Part shown: one piece after another, positions 42,201 through 48,732 of the stretch | How the letters are laid out: each line of letters opens with the position of its first letter | Numbering within the stretch: the stretch's first letter is position 1 | Notes under the pieces: model-generated | The model's database searches: none | Told to the model about the DNA's origin: nothing | Seen by the model: the letters and a program-made list of their open reading frames with translations, nothing else | Translations under genes and position numbers: made by a program | From: Trochalopteron elliotii | Lineage: Eukaryota; Chordata; Aves; Passeriformes; Leiothrichidae | DNA length: 64,000 bases | NCBI GenBank assembly: GCA_024734555.1 | Contig: JANPWX010000443.1 | Span: forward strand, 1,288,493-1,352,492 | Reading direction: 5' to 3'

Positions 42201-45200
42201 GCAATTAAAATTCAACCATAAATCAGTTATCAGAGCATCAGATGCTCTTCTGGGCCCAGACCGACAGCGAAATGCTCTGAGGCAGGTGGGAAGTGTCTGC
42301 ACTGGCCTGAGCAATGTGTCCCTTCCCTGACTGAAGAGAAACAGACAAAAAATGCTGGGATTTGCTGAGTTTAGTATTTCATATATATTTAAAAAAGATT
42401 GAAAGGGTTTATACGCTCCCAGCGTGTTGCTGAGTTGCTTTTGCTGATGAAGGCTCACAAAAAGCAAGGGCACTGCCCAGACCAAGCCACTGCCAGCCTG
42501 GAATGAGCCCCCAAAATTCAGCTCAGGCTCCTGCCTGCTCGGGCTTGCCAGGAATCAGCACTCAGGTAATTAATTTAAAAAGTCCAATAGGCTGCAGTCA
42601 GTGTTACCCTCACTGTGAATATGTTGTCATTTTTGCCACTTACCTGGAGAGCTTTTTTTTTGCTGTAAAACTACCAGGAATAGACAAATGCAGACAGACA
42701 ACACAATTTGCCTGGGAGAGTGTAACAGCTCCGTGCAGCTATTGATCCCAGCTGGATCCAACACGGCATAGGAGAGCACGAGGGGGGTCACAGAAACAAC
42801 CCCCAGCCATCACTTCTTCTCAGAGAAATGCTTGAAATTGAGAATTCCAAAAGAATGACTTGGGAGTAGAAATAAAATTAGATTCCCCATCAAGTTTGCA
42901 AATGTAGAACATCTCCAGCAGTTTCTGCCCGGAGCTTCTCCGCAGCCACGCACAAAAATCACACAGTCCTCCTGCCTAAACCCAGCAGTCTCCAGAAAAC
43001 CACAGAAGTCTGAGTGCACAATACCAAATACTGTTTATAATGCACAATTAATCCTTAATCTCAGCTAATACAGCTCCCTCTATAAGAGAAATAGGGGAAC
43101 CCCCTTTTTTTTATTATTATTACCAACCGGGATCTGAAACCAAAAGCAGTTTTTAAGCTTTTTACTCATGATTAAAAATAATGATTTGAAAGGTAGGAGC
43201 AATCATAATTAATATTTAAATGAAAAAACAGATATTCCTTCTTGTTGAATTCACTTCAAATATTAGACATTTACCAGTACTCTGGATGTACAAACTAATG
43301 GACAAGAAAATATTTACTCTTCACCCCTCTTGGCAGATTACTGAGGGTTTTTTATACTTTGAAACATAAATACTTGAAATTATCTGACTTAGCTCTAAAA
43401 ATCCAAGCTGGAGTCCCAGGATACCTGAGAGCCACTAACAACAGGTTTGGAAAAAACAGAAATTAGGTTTTACTTTCTCTCCTCTGACAAGTCTTTTTCT
43501 TTTGCCTATTCTTTTTCTCTTCTTTTTAGAATTGCTGTAAAATTCCAATACTCTGAAATGCCTCAGTTATCCAGATGGTTCACCCAGGGTCTGCTAAGGT
43601 GATCAGGTGGAGTTATCCATTCCCCTCACTCTAGGAGGCAGACATTAGGTGGACAGAGTAATTCAGTTACAGACAATTAGATAATTGTGATACAATCCCT
43701 GCAACTGGATTTATTTCCTTGTCTCAAGACAAGGTCTTGAAATAGAGAGAGATGAAGAGGGTTGGGTGGATTCACCTCATCTAAGGGTGCCTTCACTTGA
43801 GTGCTGCAAGATTTCAGTTCAGTTGGTGTGGTACATGTTGCACCTGGAGTAAGAACTGGTACTTTTTGATTTTTGTAAAACATACTCTCCTTGTTCTCCT
43901 TCTGTTGAAGTGTTCCTGGCAATAAGTACCTCAGAGTCATGGCCTGCCAACGCTGGCTGTTGAACAAAATGCAACTTGTAGAGCTAAGATAATGCAAAAG
44001 CATCCTGAATCCTTCCAGCAGATTCACTTCTCCTGTTCTAATAAAAATGAAGTAAATATAATAAAAATGCCTTGGCATTTCCTTTGAAGTGCATGGTATT
44101 ATGTCCTCCAGTTTTTTATCACAGGACGTGGCAGACGCCTGTACATTGATTGGTTGGGCAGGGAAAACAGCCCAAATGCAGAATTAACATTTGTTCTCTT
44201 CAACAAAACCAGAATCTGACTAGAGTAAGTTACATCTCAGACTTTATTAACTTAATGAATGCTGCCACCGCATTGATAAGCACTTTCTTGCTCTCAGACA
44301 TGTCCCTCAGTATCCTTTTAGCCCACCATTAACTCTCCCAAAGCAACAAGCAGTGTTTGGAGAGTTCCCCCTGCCCTGGGATCAGGCTCCAGCAGTGACC
44401 CTTCCATCCCTGGGGTAACCAGGGGTGGCCCTGCACAGCCCCAGTCTGACTCTGGAGGCAGCTGCTCCCAAAATCCCCCCAGGCAAAGGTCAGGAAACCT
44501 GCCAGAGCTCCAGGTTTGACCAGCACCCCCAGGGATGGGGTTACAGTGATTGCAACATCACTCTAATCAACAAAACAGGAGCTCCTTTTCATCAACAGTT
44601 AATCACAGGACTTCACTTGTCTCAAAGTTCCTTCAGTTGCCTTGACAGATGAGAGCACAATAATATAAATAAGAAATGACAGTTTACCAAAGAAGGTTAA
44701 CATAAGGTCACGACCTTTTTCTACTTGACTTCTGCAGCTCATTCATGTGTGAAAACACGCTTTTGTAGCTGTAGCCTCAGCATCCCTTACAGATCTGGAC
44801 TCGTGCCAACAACTGAGCTTTAAAATTACCATTTAAAATACCATTTAAGATGGTATTTATGTTCAGAAAATACCATTTCTGCATTTTGCGATGCTCGAGT
44901 AGATCTGTTTCGCATCGGAATAAAATATGAAATAAGGATATCTTTGCATTTCACAGCCTACCTCGCTGACACAGTGGTACCTCTGCTCCACAGACAAGGA
45001 GGGATTGGACACACACCCATCTCCTCTCCCTTCCTCAGACCAGGTCACACCTTTCTGAGCAAACCCACGGCCCCTGCCCAGGCTGCCCCAGGAACGCCAC
45101 ACGGATGCACAGGGCACAGCATCAGCCTGACAGTCCTACACTAGTAAATGTCAAATATTAATTTGTCACATTATTTGTGCAGTGATTTAAAGCCAAATCC

Positions 45201-48200
45201 CATCTCATCATTCATCTCCACCAGGCACACGAGGAGCGGGAGGGAAGCAGGAGCTTTCTGTCACAATCTGTAATGCCTACGCCAGGAGCTGCCAGGAAAT
45301 ATTTCTCTGTCAGAGAAGCAAACTGAAGTTCTGAGCGTGAAGGCTGGAGAGTGAAAGCTGCAGTACAGCATGGAGATAATTAGTTTTGAAAGGCTAATCA
45401 GGTCACTGCTCTGGCTGGCATTTCTCTGGAGACGCACAGGCCTTCAGCTCACCACATCTTGCCTCTCGATACCAGTATCCCTCACCAAAGTGAAGGAAGA
45501 CTTTACAAACTGCACAACTCTCAATGATATATCCTGCCATAAGAACCCCCAAACTGCCAGAAAAGATCCCTAAAAATAGCCAGGAAATATCCTACAGCCC
45601 TTGAATCAGGATAGACCCCACAGCACGGGGTGTCCCAGGCTGGGCTGCTCAATCCCCTTCCCCATGTGTGTCCAACCAGCCACGGAATCCCTCAGGAAGG
45701 GGAAGGTTTAATCAAAGCTGATAGCAATAACTGTTTTAAGATGATCTCACCTATTTTATGCTGTTGTCTTGTGCATATTCATGGAGCCTTGTGTCTTGCA
45801 CACCTCTGACACCCTAGAAGGTGGAGATGTTGAGCACTGTCAGCCCGTTCAAGCTGTGAAATCAGGCCTTTGAGTCTCCAAAAAAAATTGCTCACAACCC
45901 CCAGGCAATGCTTGATTAAAACAGCAGTGCACTTCAGTACGTTGTTGGTTAGTGAATCTTTATCCACTGTCCCTTCCTCAGCATTAAACAGCTACAAATG
46001 GCTAAAAAAATATTTTCAAAAACCCAACAGTTCTTTCCTGACATCCTTCCCTTTTGTCAGAAGGATGCTCAATTTTGTTTCTGAAAAACATGATCAATCT
46101 TTCCAGTAATAACGACTCGCTGAATAAAATCTGTGCTACTTCCATGCCCTTTTCTAACAATACACCTTATTTGCACCTTGGCTTATAAAAAAACCCCTAC
46201 ACTGATCGATCATTGCAGGCACCAGTGAAATAAAACCAACCATGAGAGAAATAATGGGAGCAGAACAATAGTGCACATTTATTTAATGCCTGAGTTTAGA
46301 CTAAGGGATAACATAAAGCACAATGATGCTATAAAGGCAGAAAGAATGGAACAACCCAGAACAACAATAAACTTTATTCCTCCAAAACACTACTGGTTAA
46401 CCTGAATGAGGAGCTGTTTTACTCCTACCTGCAAAAATGACTCTTTTGAGCAATGCAGAGGCATTAATAAATAAAACCCCAGTTCAGGCCCTGGAAGATC
46501 TTCCCGCAGCACACAGAGTTTTGTCTGAGAGCAAAACAAAAGTGGTCAAAAGTGTTTGACCACTTTTCCCTCACACAGTGACCAACCACTAAGTTACTCA
46601 TATTGTAACACCTGATGGCCAGAAGTTGACTGAAATTGGCCTCCTTGCAGGTCAGCAACAGCCAAATTCTCACTGTCATTGTCACCTCTGCTAAAGTTCA
46701 GGTGTATTTAGTGACACCACCACATCCACTCTGCTCTAGGTCTTGAGCATTTTCCATTTTTGCCTGAAGATGTCAAAAAAATGCTTTCAAAACAGCTAAT
46801 AATATATTCCCTTGCAATTCCTGGTCAGATAAAATATAATACAAAAATCAAATACCTTAAGCTGTGCTTGATTTTTTAAAGACTGTCCAAATGCTAGAAT
46901 ATAAAGCGTATTATAAGAATTGAACTATGCAGAAGGAACATTAATTTGACCAACTAATTAAAATAAGACTAGTCTAAAGGAAAAAAGTGATTCTTGCATG
47001 CTGAGGATTATGATGGGTAGGAGTCCTGCTTTCAAAAACCTTGGGGTGTGGACAACTTTTATGCACTGAAAGCAGTAAGCAGTCATCAAAACACAGACCT
47101 TGGCTCATGGGCATATTGCCAGTCAATATTGCCAAAGAGGTAAGAGAGGTGATGTAGCAGGGAATCATAAATGGGATCTGTGAATCATAAATGATATTCC
47201 TGGGCTGAGCTCTCCAAAGGCCGAAATGAAAACACGGAGGACCATAATGAAATACTTCAATCAAAATGAAATAACCATCTACAGCTTATTTACACTGTCA
47301 AGGTGGATCTCAACTGATAGGTTGCCATAGAGAATAATTCCATCATTTTTAGCAAAAAAAAGGAGTGCAGCCAAATAAATTATAAAGTTAGGATAAAGCA
47401 TATGACCACAGGCAAGAAATATAGTGCTTTATACAAACCTTATAAAGGAGTTGGACAATGGCAAAATGAAATCTTGGAAGAAAGGAATTTGTGAGATACT
47501 GTGCAATGGGAAAAGCCAGAGAACACAGTTTCTTGTGAAAAAGATGATAATACAGTTCATGAAAAGCTCCCCTGAGATTAAAAAAATATCATCACTGATG
47601 CATTTACTGCAGCTCTGAAATGCAGGGGAGGTGCAATCCAGGCACACAGCAGAGCACACCAGACCATGTGGCAGCACATCCCTGTTACCTGTGTCAGGGG
47701 AGAGCTCAGGAAGAAGGAACTGCTCTGGCCTGCAGTACAGCACACCTTGGGTACCTAACAACCTGACCTTCTGCAGCACCTGATGATGCACTAAATGAAG
47801 TGATGATAGGTCAACACCTCATTGGGGCTTATTTACACCCACTCTGTTTGTCAGTGCACCTTTGGGAAGTCTGAGCTCATTTCATTATGTGTTCTAACAT
47901 AAGTTTCTACATAAGAATGAATTTTACCCTATAATGCACTAACTAGACTTAAATTTCCCTTACGAAAAAGACAAATGGGTTTACATAGCATGTGGTTCTA
48001 AATCCTTTTTTATTCAGTTAATCTCTAGCTGTGGAATTGTGATTGAAATGTGAAAACGTATGTGTATTTCCTGATAAGAACCATTTTGCTTTAGAGACAG
48101 ATGAAATATTATCAAGCGTATACACTTTCTTCAAGTTTTTAAACTGATGACGGAAATCCCATAATCAGAACATGGCACAGCCAATCCAGGTTAAGTGATA

Positions 48201-48533
48201 ACATTTTTTTTCAACAAAATAAAACAAAACCCCAACCCTTTGAAGTGTTCTTACAGTTACATCTTCATAATCCAGACATGAGAAGTTCTGCACTCTCGAC
48301 AACTCTGAGCAGACACTCTTCAGCTGGCTCCACATAAAAGCCAGCGTTTCCTTCCCCTTCCCAAGTCTGCTGATTCCTTAATAGCAGTGAGACATGGCAC
48401 AAAGCATTACCTGCACAGGATTTTCCATCTTCCCCCAGCTTCTGGCCAGCTGGACACTTGCAGTGGTAGCTGCCGACGGTGTTGCAGCAACGGTCGTGGC
48501 AGCCCCCATTCCCCGTGGTGCACTCGTTGACAT
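97..48533 (-). CDS. MEGF6: MEGF6, partial gene (16 internal exons; both ends outside window)
   Basis: Multiple EGF-like domains 6 is a secreted, probably extracellular-matrix-associated protein with an N-terminal EMI domain followed by a long chain of EGF domains; its molecular partners are poorly known. Sixteen exons are seen here, all on the minus strand, all with AG acceptor and GT donor, and all phase 1 at both ends, giving 686 codons without a stop. The order is eight 6-Cys-type EGFs, one non-EGF linker, then seven 8-Cys laminin-type EGFs. Diagnostic runs are IEMEIV before the sixth [22 protein letters not shown] in x12, [13 protein letters not shown] in x13 and GGAPC in x15. These are recalled MEGF6 features, not a computed alignment. 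MEGF10, MEGF11, PEAR1 and SCARF lack the calcium-type EGF block; fibrillins lack the laminin-type block. No start codon, stop codon or UTR is in the window. Confidence 0.94.
229..549 (-). other. MEGF6: Intron x15-x16 (321 bp)
   Basis: GT-AG intron. Open frames in it on either strand show no homology I recognise. Nothing else is seen. Confidence 0.85.
550..675 (-). CDS. MEGF6: MEGF6 exon x15: short laminin-type EGF domain
   Basis: 126 nt, 42 codons, phase 1-1, with acceptor TTTGTCCAG and donor GTGTGT. It reads [35 protein letters not shown]. Eight cysteines are present with a shortened loop (GGAP) between the fourth and fifth, a feature shared with MEGF6. A CAAG-GTAGGG alternative lies a few bases downstream but would read through a stop. 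Confidence 0.93.
676..1108 (-). other. MEGF6: Intron x14-x15 (433 bp)
   Basis: GT-AG intron of single-copy-looking sequence; nothing further is seen. Confidence 0.85.
1109..1243 (-). CDS. MEGF6: MEGF6 exon x14: laminin-type EGF domain with KHP insertion
   Basis: 135 nt, phase 1-1, with acceptor CTGTTTCCAG and donor GTAGGT. It reads [40 protein letters not shown]. Eight cysteines are present, but cysteines six and seven are separated by three residues (K-H-P) instead of one. The equivalent human repeat, as I recall it, also has three residues there. The donor was chosen because it keeps phase 1; another GT five bases downstream would break the frame. Confidence 0.92.
1244..2222 (-). other. 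MEGF6: Intron x13-x14 (979 bp)
   Basis: AT-leaning sequence. A plus-strand open frame of 199 codons runs from inside x14 into it (1113-1712), but it is antisense to the exon and has no recognisable content. Confidence 0.8.
2223..2357 (-). CDS. MEGF6: MEGF6 exon x13: laminin-type EGF domain with lengthened loop
   Basis: 135 nt, 45 codons, phase 1-1, with acceptor CTGTCTGCAG and donor GTACCC. It reads [37 protein letters not shown]. The loop between the fourth and fifth cysteines is two to three residues longer than in its neighbours (VKEHTLE instead of xNGGx), a known peculiarity of this MEGF6 repeat. It contains an N-G-S N-glycosylation sequon. Confidence 0.95.
2358..3483 (-). other. MEGF6: Intron x12-x13 (1126 bp)
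   Basis: Contains a CR1 fragment at about 3105-3410, which ends some 70 bp from x12. The rest is unremarkable. Confidence 0.8.
3105..3410 (-). repeat. CR1 LINE fragment, 5'-truncated
   Basis: Reads in plus as the inverse of the CR1 3' end: AATGGTTTGGGTTGGAAGG, then GCCATGGGCAGGGACA, then CCTTGGACACTTCCAGG. It is the same strand as MEGF6. The octamer tail is reduced to ATCATAAAAT. Boundaries are approximate. Confidence 0.85.
3484..3612 (-). CDS. MEGF6: MEGF6 exon x12: laminin-type EGF domain
   Basis: 129 nt, phase 1-1, with acceptor CTCCAAAG and donor GTAAGT. The domain has [23 protein letters not shown] and the run [20 protein letters not shown] recognise that last run as nearly identical in mammalian MEGF6, which makes this exon one of the best single pieces of evidence for the gene. 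Eight cysteines are in regular spacing. Confidence 0.96.
3613..3796 (-). other. MEGF6: Intron x11-x12 (184 bp)
   Basis: Shortest intron in the window, with a GTACGG donor and an AG acceptor. It is GC-rich near x11; nothing else is seen. Confidence 0.88.
3797..3925 (-). CDS. MEGF6: MEGF6 exon x11: laminin-type EGF domain, extremely GC-rich
   Basis: 129 nt, 43 codons, phase 1-1, with acceptor ATCCCCAG and donor GTACGG. The cysteine pattern is regular ([35 protein letters not shown]), with eight cysteines. The exon is dense in CpG (about 17 dinucleotides by eye), the highest in the gene part seen here. Only a 184-bp intron separates it from x12. Confidence 0.95.
3926..6441 (-). other. MEGF6: Intron x10-x11 (2516 bp)
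   Basis: CR1 copy at 4020-4437. The rest (4438-6441) is AT-rich unique sequence. A 176-codon minus-strand frame (6212-5682) shows no recognisable domain. Confidence 0.8.
4020..4437 (+). repeat. CR1 LINE 3' fragment with octamer tail
   Basis: About 420 bp of CR1 3' region in plus orientation, antisense to MEGF6. It has GAGGTGTTCAGCCTGGA near the start, GGAATGGGCTGCCCTAGGGA in the middle, and GGTCTTTTCCAGC before two tandem GATTCTGT units at 4421-4436. This is the avian CR1 signature. Confidence 0.92.
6442..6573 (-). CDS. MEGF6: MEGF6 exon x10: laminin-type EGF domain
   Basis: 132 nt, phase 1-1, with a T-rich tract and CTGTCAG acceptor, and donor GTGAGT. First of the eight-cysteine domains: [39 protein letters not shown]. 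The spacing C-x2-C (CEDC) in the middle, rather than C-x-C, is as in MEGF6. The last residues plus the next exon make N-E-T, an N-glycosylation sequon that spans the x10/x11 splice junction. Confidence 0.95.
6574..8880 (-). other. MEGF6: Intron x9-x10 (2307 bp)
   Basis: No repeat or coding signal is recognised. The acceptor of x10 has a long T tract (A run at about 6583-6596 in plus). Confidence 0.8.
8881..9018 (-). CDS. MEGF6: MEGF6 exon x9: acidic non-EGF linker
   Basis: 138 nt, 46 codons, phase 1-1, with acceptor AGCCCTAG and donor GTGAGT. It encodes no cysteine. It begins [13 protein letters not shown], continues through [13 protein letters not shown], and ends [12 protein letters not shown] before the first Cys of x10. 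MEGF6 is known to have a cysteine-free acidic stretch at exactly this place, ending with a GE-x-TL segment just before VCL-D. The exon is supported by open frame, splice sites, phase and position rather than by a domain. Its role is unknown; it probably forms a flexible spacer between the two EGF blocks. Confidence 0.85.
9019..9951 (-). other. MEGF6: Intron x8-x9 (933 bp)
   Basis: Unique-looking sequence with a T run at about 9628-9639. Nothing else is seen. Confidence 0.8.
9952..10074 (-). CDS. MEGF6: MEGF6 exon x8: calcium-binding EGF domain (last before linker)
   Basis: 123 nt, phase 1-1, with acceptor GATTTTCTAG and donor GTGAGT. The junction makes GAT, giving D-V-D-E-C. There are six cysteines and a complete hydroxylation/calcium motif ([12 protein letters not shown]). 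The end is slightly unusual (GDSRWACV) instead of the common DGxxC. It is the last domain of the calcium-type block and is followed by the linker exon. Confidence 0.95.
10075..10920 (-). other. MEGF6: Intron x7-x8 (846 bp)
   Basis: Nearly a third of it is a CR1 fragment (10653-10905) next to the x7 donor. The remainder is unremarkable. Confidence 0.82.
10653..10905 (+). repeat. CR1 LINE fragment next to the x7 splice donor
   Basis: Plus orientation, antisense to the gene. CR1 text is recognisable in GGAGGTTTAGATTGAATATT, CCATCCCTGGATGTGTTCCA and GGTGTCCCTGCTCATGATAG. The octamer tail is lost, and the match fades into CCCTCCCACCCCCC just before the donor at 10920-10919. Confidence 0.85.
10921..11043 (-). 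CDS. MEGF6: MEGF6 exon x7: calcium-binding EGF domain with two extra cysteines
   Basis: 123 nt, phase 1-1, with acceptor TCCTTGCAG and donor GTGAGC. The junction codon GAG gives E-V-D-E-C. The hydroxylation motif is intact ([12 protein letters not shown]). Eight cysteines are present instead of six: a CC pair at the second-cysteine position (GESCCSQFC) and a C-S-C ending (SPDGCSCD). I recall the same CC and GCxC arrangement in mammalian MEGF6, so it is likely a conserved extra disulfide. A CR1 fragment in the downstream intron ends roughly 15 bp from the donor. Confidence 0.94.
11044..13327 (-). other. MEGF6: Intron x6-x7 (2284 bp)
   Basis: Holds a CR1 copy (11310-11575) and a pyrimidine-rich stretch around 12290-12715 that produces a spurious 153-codon plus-strand frame. 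An A/C-rich run lies at about 12782-12822. Confidence 0.8.
11310..11575 (+). repeat. CR1 LINE 3' fragment, other subfamily
   Basis: Plus orientation. CR1 3' text of a different subfamily from the neighbouring copies (CCAGGCTCCCCAGGGAATGG, TGTGCAGGGCCAGGAATGGG, CCTTTCCAACTCAG). It ends with ATTCTATGGTTCTGTGA. Confidence 0.85.
13328..13465 (-). CDS. MEGF6: MEGF6 exon x6: IEMEIV hinge plus EGF domain without calcium signature
   Basis: 138 nt, 46 codons, phase 1-1, with acceptor TCTGCAAG and donor GTAACC. The first codon, shared with x5, is CGC (Arg), followed by the hinge I-E-M-E-I-V-D-S before the first Cys. The EGF has six cysteines with [12 protein letters not shown] in the third-to-fifth cysteine region. 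There is no Asn/Asp and no aromatic at the hydroxylation positions, so calcium binding is unlikely. The hinge and the HTxAGP sequence are recalled MEGF6 features and strong evidence for the identity. The exon is GC-rich. Confidence 0.94.
13466..15984 (-). other. MEGF6: Intron x5-x6 (2519 bp)
   Basis: Nothing is recognised except a short G run near 13514-13521 and a T15 tract at 15548-15562. Confidence 0.8.
15985..16107 (-). CDS. MEGF6: MEGF6 exon x5: calcium-binding EGF domain, CpG-rich
   Basis: 123 nt, phase 1-1, with acceptor TGCTTGCAG and donor GTAAGT. The junction with x4 makes GAC, giving D-V-D-E-C. It continues [11 protein letters not shown] and [12 protein letters not shown], then [12 protein letters not shown]. 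The full calcium/hydroxylation signature is present. The GELGADGR-type ending with CYR leading into IEMEIV is typical of MEGF6. The exon is very GC- and CpG-rich, in strong contrast to x4. Confidence 0.94.
16108..18735 (-). other. MEGF6: Intron x4-x5 (2628 bp)
   Basis: Contains an A run at about 16843-16858 and the AT/AC microsatellite at 18052-18082. No coding sequence or interspersed repeat is recognised. Confidence 0.8.
18052..18082. repeat. AT then AC dinucleotide microsatellite
   Basis: Eight AT units (18052-18067), a short interruption, then about six CA units. Confidence 0.9.
18736..18858 (-). CDS. MEGF6: MEGF6 exon x4: EGF domain without calcium signature
   Basis: 123 nt, phase 1-1, with acceptor GGTTTCAG and donor GTAAGA. 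The exon contains no in-frame Met. The domain starts V-I-D-P-C, then [11 protein letters not shown] and [12 protein letters not shown]. Asn is present, but the aromatic residue of the hydroxylation motif is replaced by Ala, and the Glu of the calcium site is Pro, so calcium binding is doubtful. Base composition is much more AT-rich than in the next exon x5, with no CpG that I can see. With x3 it forms a pair of non-calcium EGFs between calcium-type ones. Confidence 0.92.
20956..21107 (-). repeat. CR1 LINE 3' fragment
   Basis: Inverse CR1 3' end in plus: CAGAATGGTTTGGGTTGGAA, GCCATGGGCAGGGACTCC, CTTGGACACTTCCAGGCATG. It is about 150 bp and the same strand as the gene. Confidence 0.9.
22508..22526. 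repeat. GT dinucleotide microsatellite
   Basis: Nine and a half perfect GT units. Confidence 0.95.
23060..23185 (-). CDS. MEGF6: MEGF6 exon x3: EGF domain without calcium signature
   Basis: 126 nt, 42 codons, phase 1-1, with acceptor GGCTCCAG and donor GTGAGT. The domain starts A-V-N-S-C instead of D-V-D-E-C. The third-to-fourth cysteine segment is [11 protein letters not shown], with Gln where the hydroxylated Asn/Asp should be and one residue more than its neighbours. Six cysteines are kept, so the EGF fold should be intact, but calcium binding is unlikely. A VNSC/VQLT-type EGF at this position is, from memory, a feature of MEGF6 generally, so this is probably inherited rather than decay. 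Confidence 0.94.
23937..24171 (+). repeat. CR1 LINE 3' fragment
   Basis: Plus orientation: TTAGATATTAGGAAGGAATT at the start, CCAAGGCCAGGCTGGATGGG in the middle, and GGTCCCTTCCAACCCAAACC before ATTCTAGGATTCTGTG. It is well preserved. Confidence 0.93.
24999..25151. repeat. 51-bp minisatellite, three copies
   Basis: Three head-to-tail copies of a 51-bp unit starting GTGCCAGACTGAAGGA, at 24999-25049, 25050-25100 and 25101-25151. Copies 1 and 2 differ at a few bases; copy 3 is more diverged. Because 51 is divisible by three, frames stay open on both strands (plus 24869-25186, minus 25227-24928), which does not indicate coding. Confidence 0.95.
25446..25752 (-). repeat. CR1 LINE 3' fragment
   Basis: Inverse CR1 3' region in plus: ATCACAGAATGGTTTGGAT, GCCATGGGCAGGGACACC, AAAGTCCCTCTCCAGCTC. 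About 300 bp. Confidence 0.92.
29149..29271 (-). CDS. MEGF6: MEGF6 exon x2: calcium-binding EGF domain
   Basis: 123 nt, phase 1-1, with acceptor TTTTTGCAG and donor GTAAGG. The junction with x1 makes GAC, so the domain reads D-V-D-E-C. Six cysteines are in standard spacing (NGGC, QQGC, then [12 protein letters not shown]). The acidic N-terminal ligands and the hydroxylatable Asn with Phe four residues beyond the usual spacer are all present, so this is a complete calcium-binding EGF. The exon is flanked by the 19.1-kb intron upstream and a 6-kb intron downstream. Confidence 0.95.
29831..29990 (-). repeat. CR1 LINE 3' fragment with tail
   Basis: In plus it starts with the inverted tail ATCATAGAATCACAGAATGG, followed by GCAGGGACACCTTTCACC and CTTGGACACTTCCAGG. 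It is the same strand as the gene. Confidence 0.9.
33690..33885 (+). repeat. CR1 LINE 3' fragment
   Basis: Plus orientation: GCACTGGAACAGGCTGCTGG, CACCATCCCTGGGAGTGT and GTCTTTTCCAACCTCAATGG, with a decayed tail (GTATGATTGCAG). Confidence 0.88.
36865..36892. repeat. Imperfect TTTC/TTCC microsatellite
   Basis: Short pyrimidine tract of TTCC and TTTC units with one interruption. Confidence 0.75.
37534..37560. repeat. AT-AC compound microsatellite
   Basis: About seven AT units run directly into about six AC units. Confidence 0.92.
39161..39562 (-). repeat. CR1 LINE fragment (about 400 bp)
   Basis: Inverse CR1 in plus: AATCATGAATCACAGAATGA, GCCATGGTCAGGGACACC, AGAATTTCTTCTCAGTATC, AAAGTCCCTCTCCAGCTC, and a final part matching CR1 sequence further from the 3' end. 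It is one of the two longest copies here. Confidence 0.92.
41325..41395. other. CpG-rich patch in large intron
   Basis: About ten CpGs in 70 bp, including a CCGCGCGCGCC run, in an otherwise CpG-poor AT-rich intron. It is too short for a classical island. Function is unknown. Confidence 0.6.
44836..44858. repeat. Small inverted repeat (9-bp arms)
   Basis: AAATACCAT and its exact reverse complement, separated by TTAAG. It is weak and AT-rich and may be chance. Confidence 0.6.
46538..46567. repeat. Perfect 13-bp inverted repeat with 4-nt loop
   Basis: Left arm AAAAGTGGTCAAA (46538-46550), loop AGTG, right arm TTTGACCACTTTT (46555-46567). Pairing does not extend outward on either side. Confidence 0.9.
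48411..48533 (-). CDS. MEGF6: MEGF6 exon x1: calcium-binding EGF domain with an extra cysteine
   Basis: First coding exon visible in transcription order: 123 nt, 41 codons, phase 1-1. A pyrimidine-rich tract and CAG precede it, and GTAATG follows. The domain starts V-N-E-C after a split codon (xAT, probably Asp). It carries the calcium/Asx-hydroxylation pattern C-x-N-x4-Y-x-C-x-C ([11 protein letters not shown]) and ends KSCA. It is odd in having seven cysteines: the residue just before the hydroxylated Asn, usually Val or Ile, is Cys, giving a CC pair. Upstream exons for the signal peptide and EMI domain are not in the window. Its isolation, 19 kb from the next exon, fits the large 5' introns of this gene. 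Confidence 0.93.
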
Positions 48534-48732
48534 CTGCCAGGAGAAAGCACAAGCAACCACTGAAGAGTGGGCACTGACCACAGCACTTGAAGATCTGAGG
48601 ACAGTCCTGTCTGACTGATGTGAAAAAATGAGAAAGTTTCTGAGATAAACAGCTCAGGACCCCAAAGCAACTCCAGGAGCAGTGATGCCCAGCTATGCTG
48701 TTGAGCCCCTCCACCCAACCAGGCTGTGCCAC

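Larger units (their letters stand above)
29272..48410 (-). other. MEGF6: Large intron x1-x2 (19.1 kb)
   Basis: The longest complete intron. Contents I can name: CR1 fragments at 29831-29990, 33690-33885 and 39161-39562; microsatellites at 36865-36892 and 37534-37560; a CpG patch at 41325-41395; small hairpins at 44836-44858 and 46538-46567. The longest open frames (40139-40639 plus, 166 codons; 41639-41163 minus, 158 codons) show no known domain, no EGF-like cysteine pattern and no supporting splice structure. The rest is AT-rich sequence with nothing recognised. Confidence 0.8.

Noticed and set aside
97..48533. Alternative identity as fibrillin, MEGF10/11, PEAR1 or SCARF
   Set aside because: Only MEGF6 is known to combine a calcium-EGF block, an acidic cysteine-free linker and a laminin-type EGF block in this order with these diagnostic runs.
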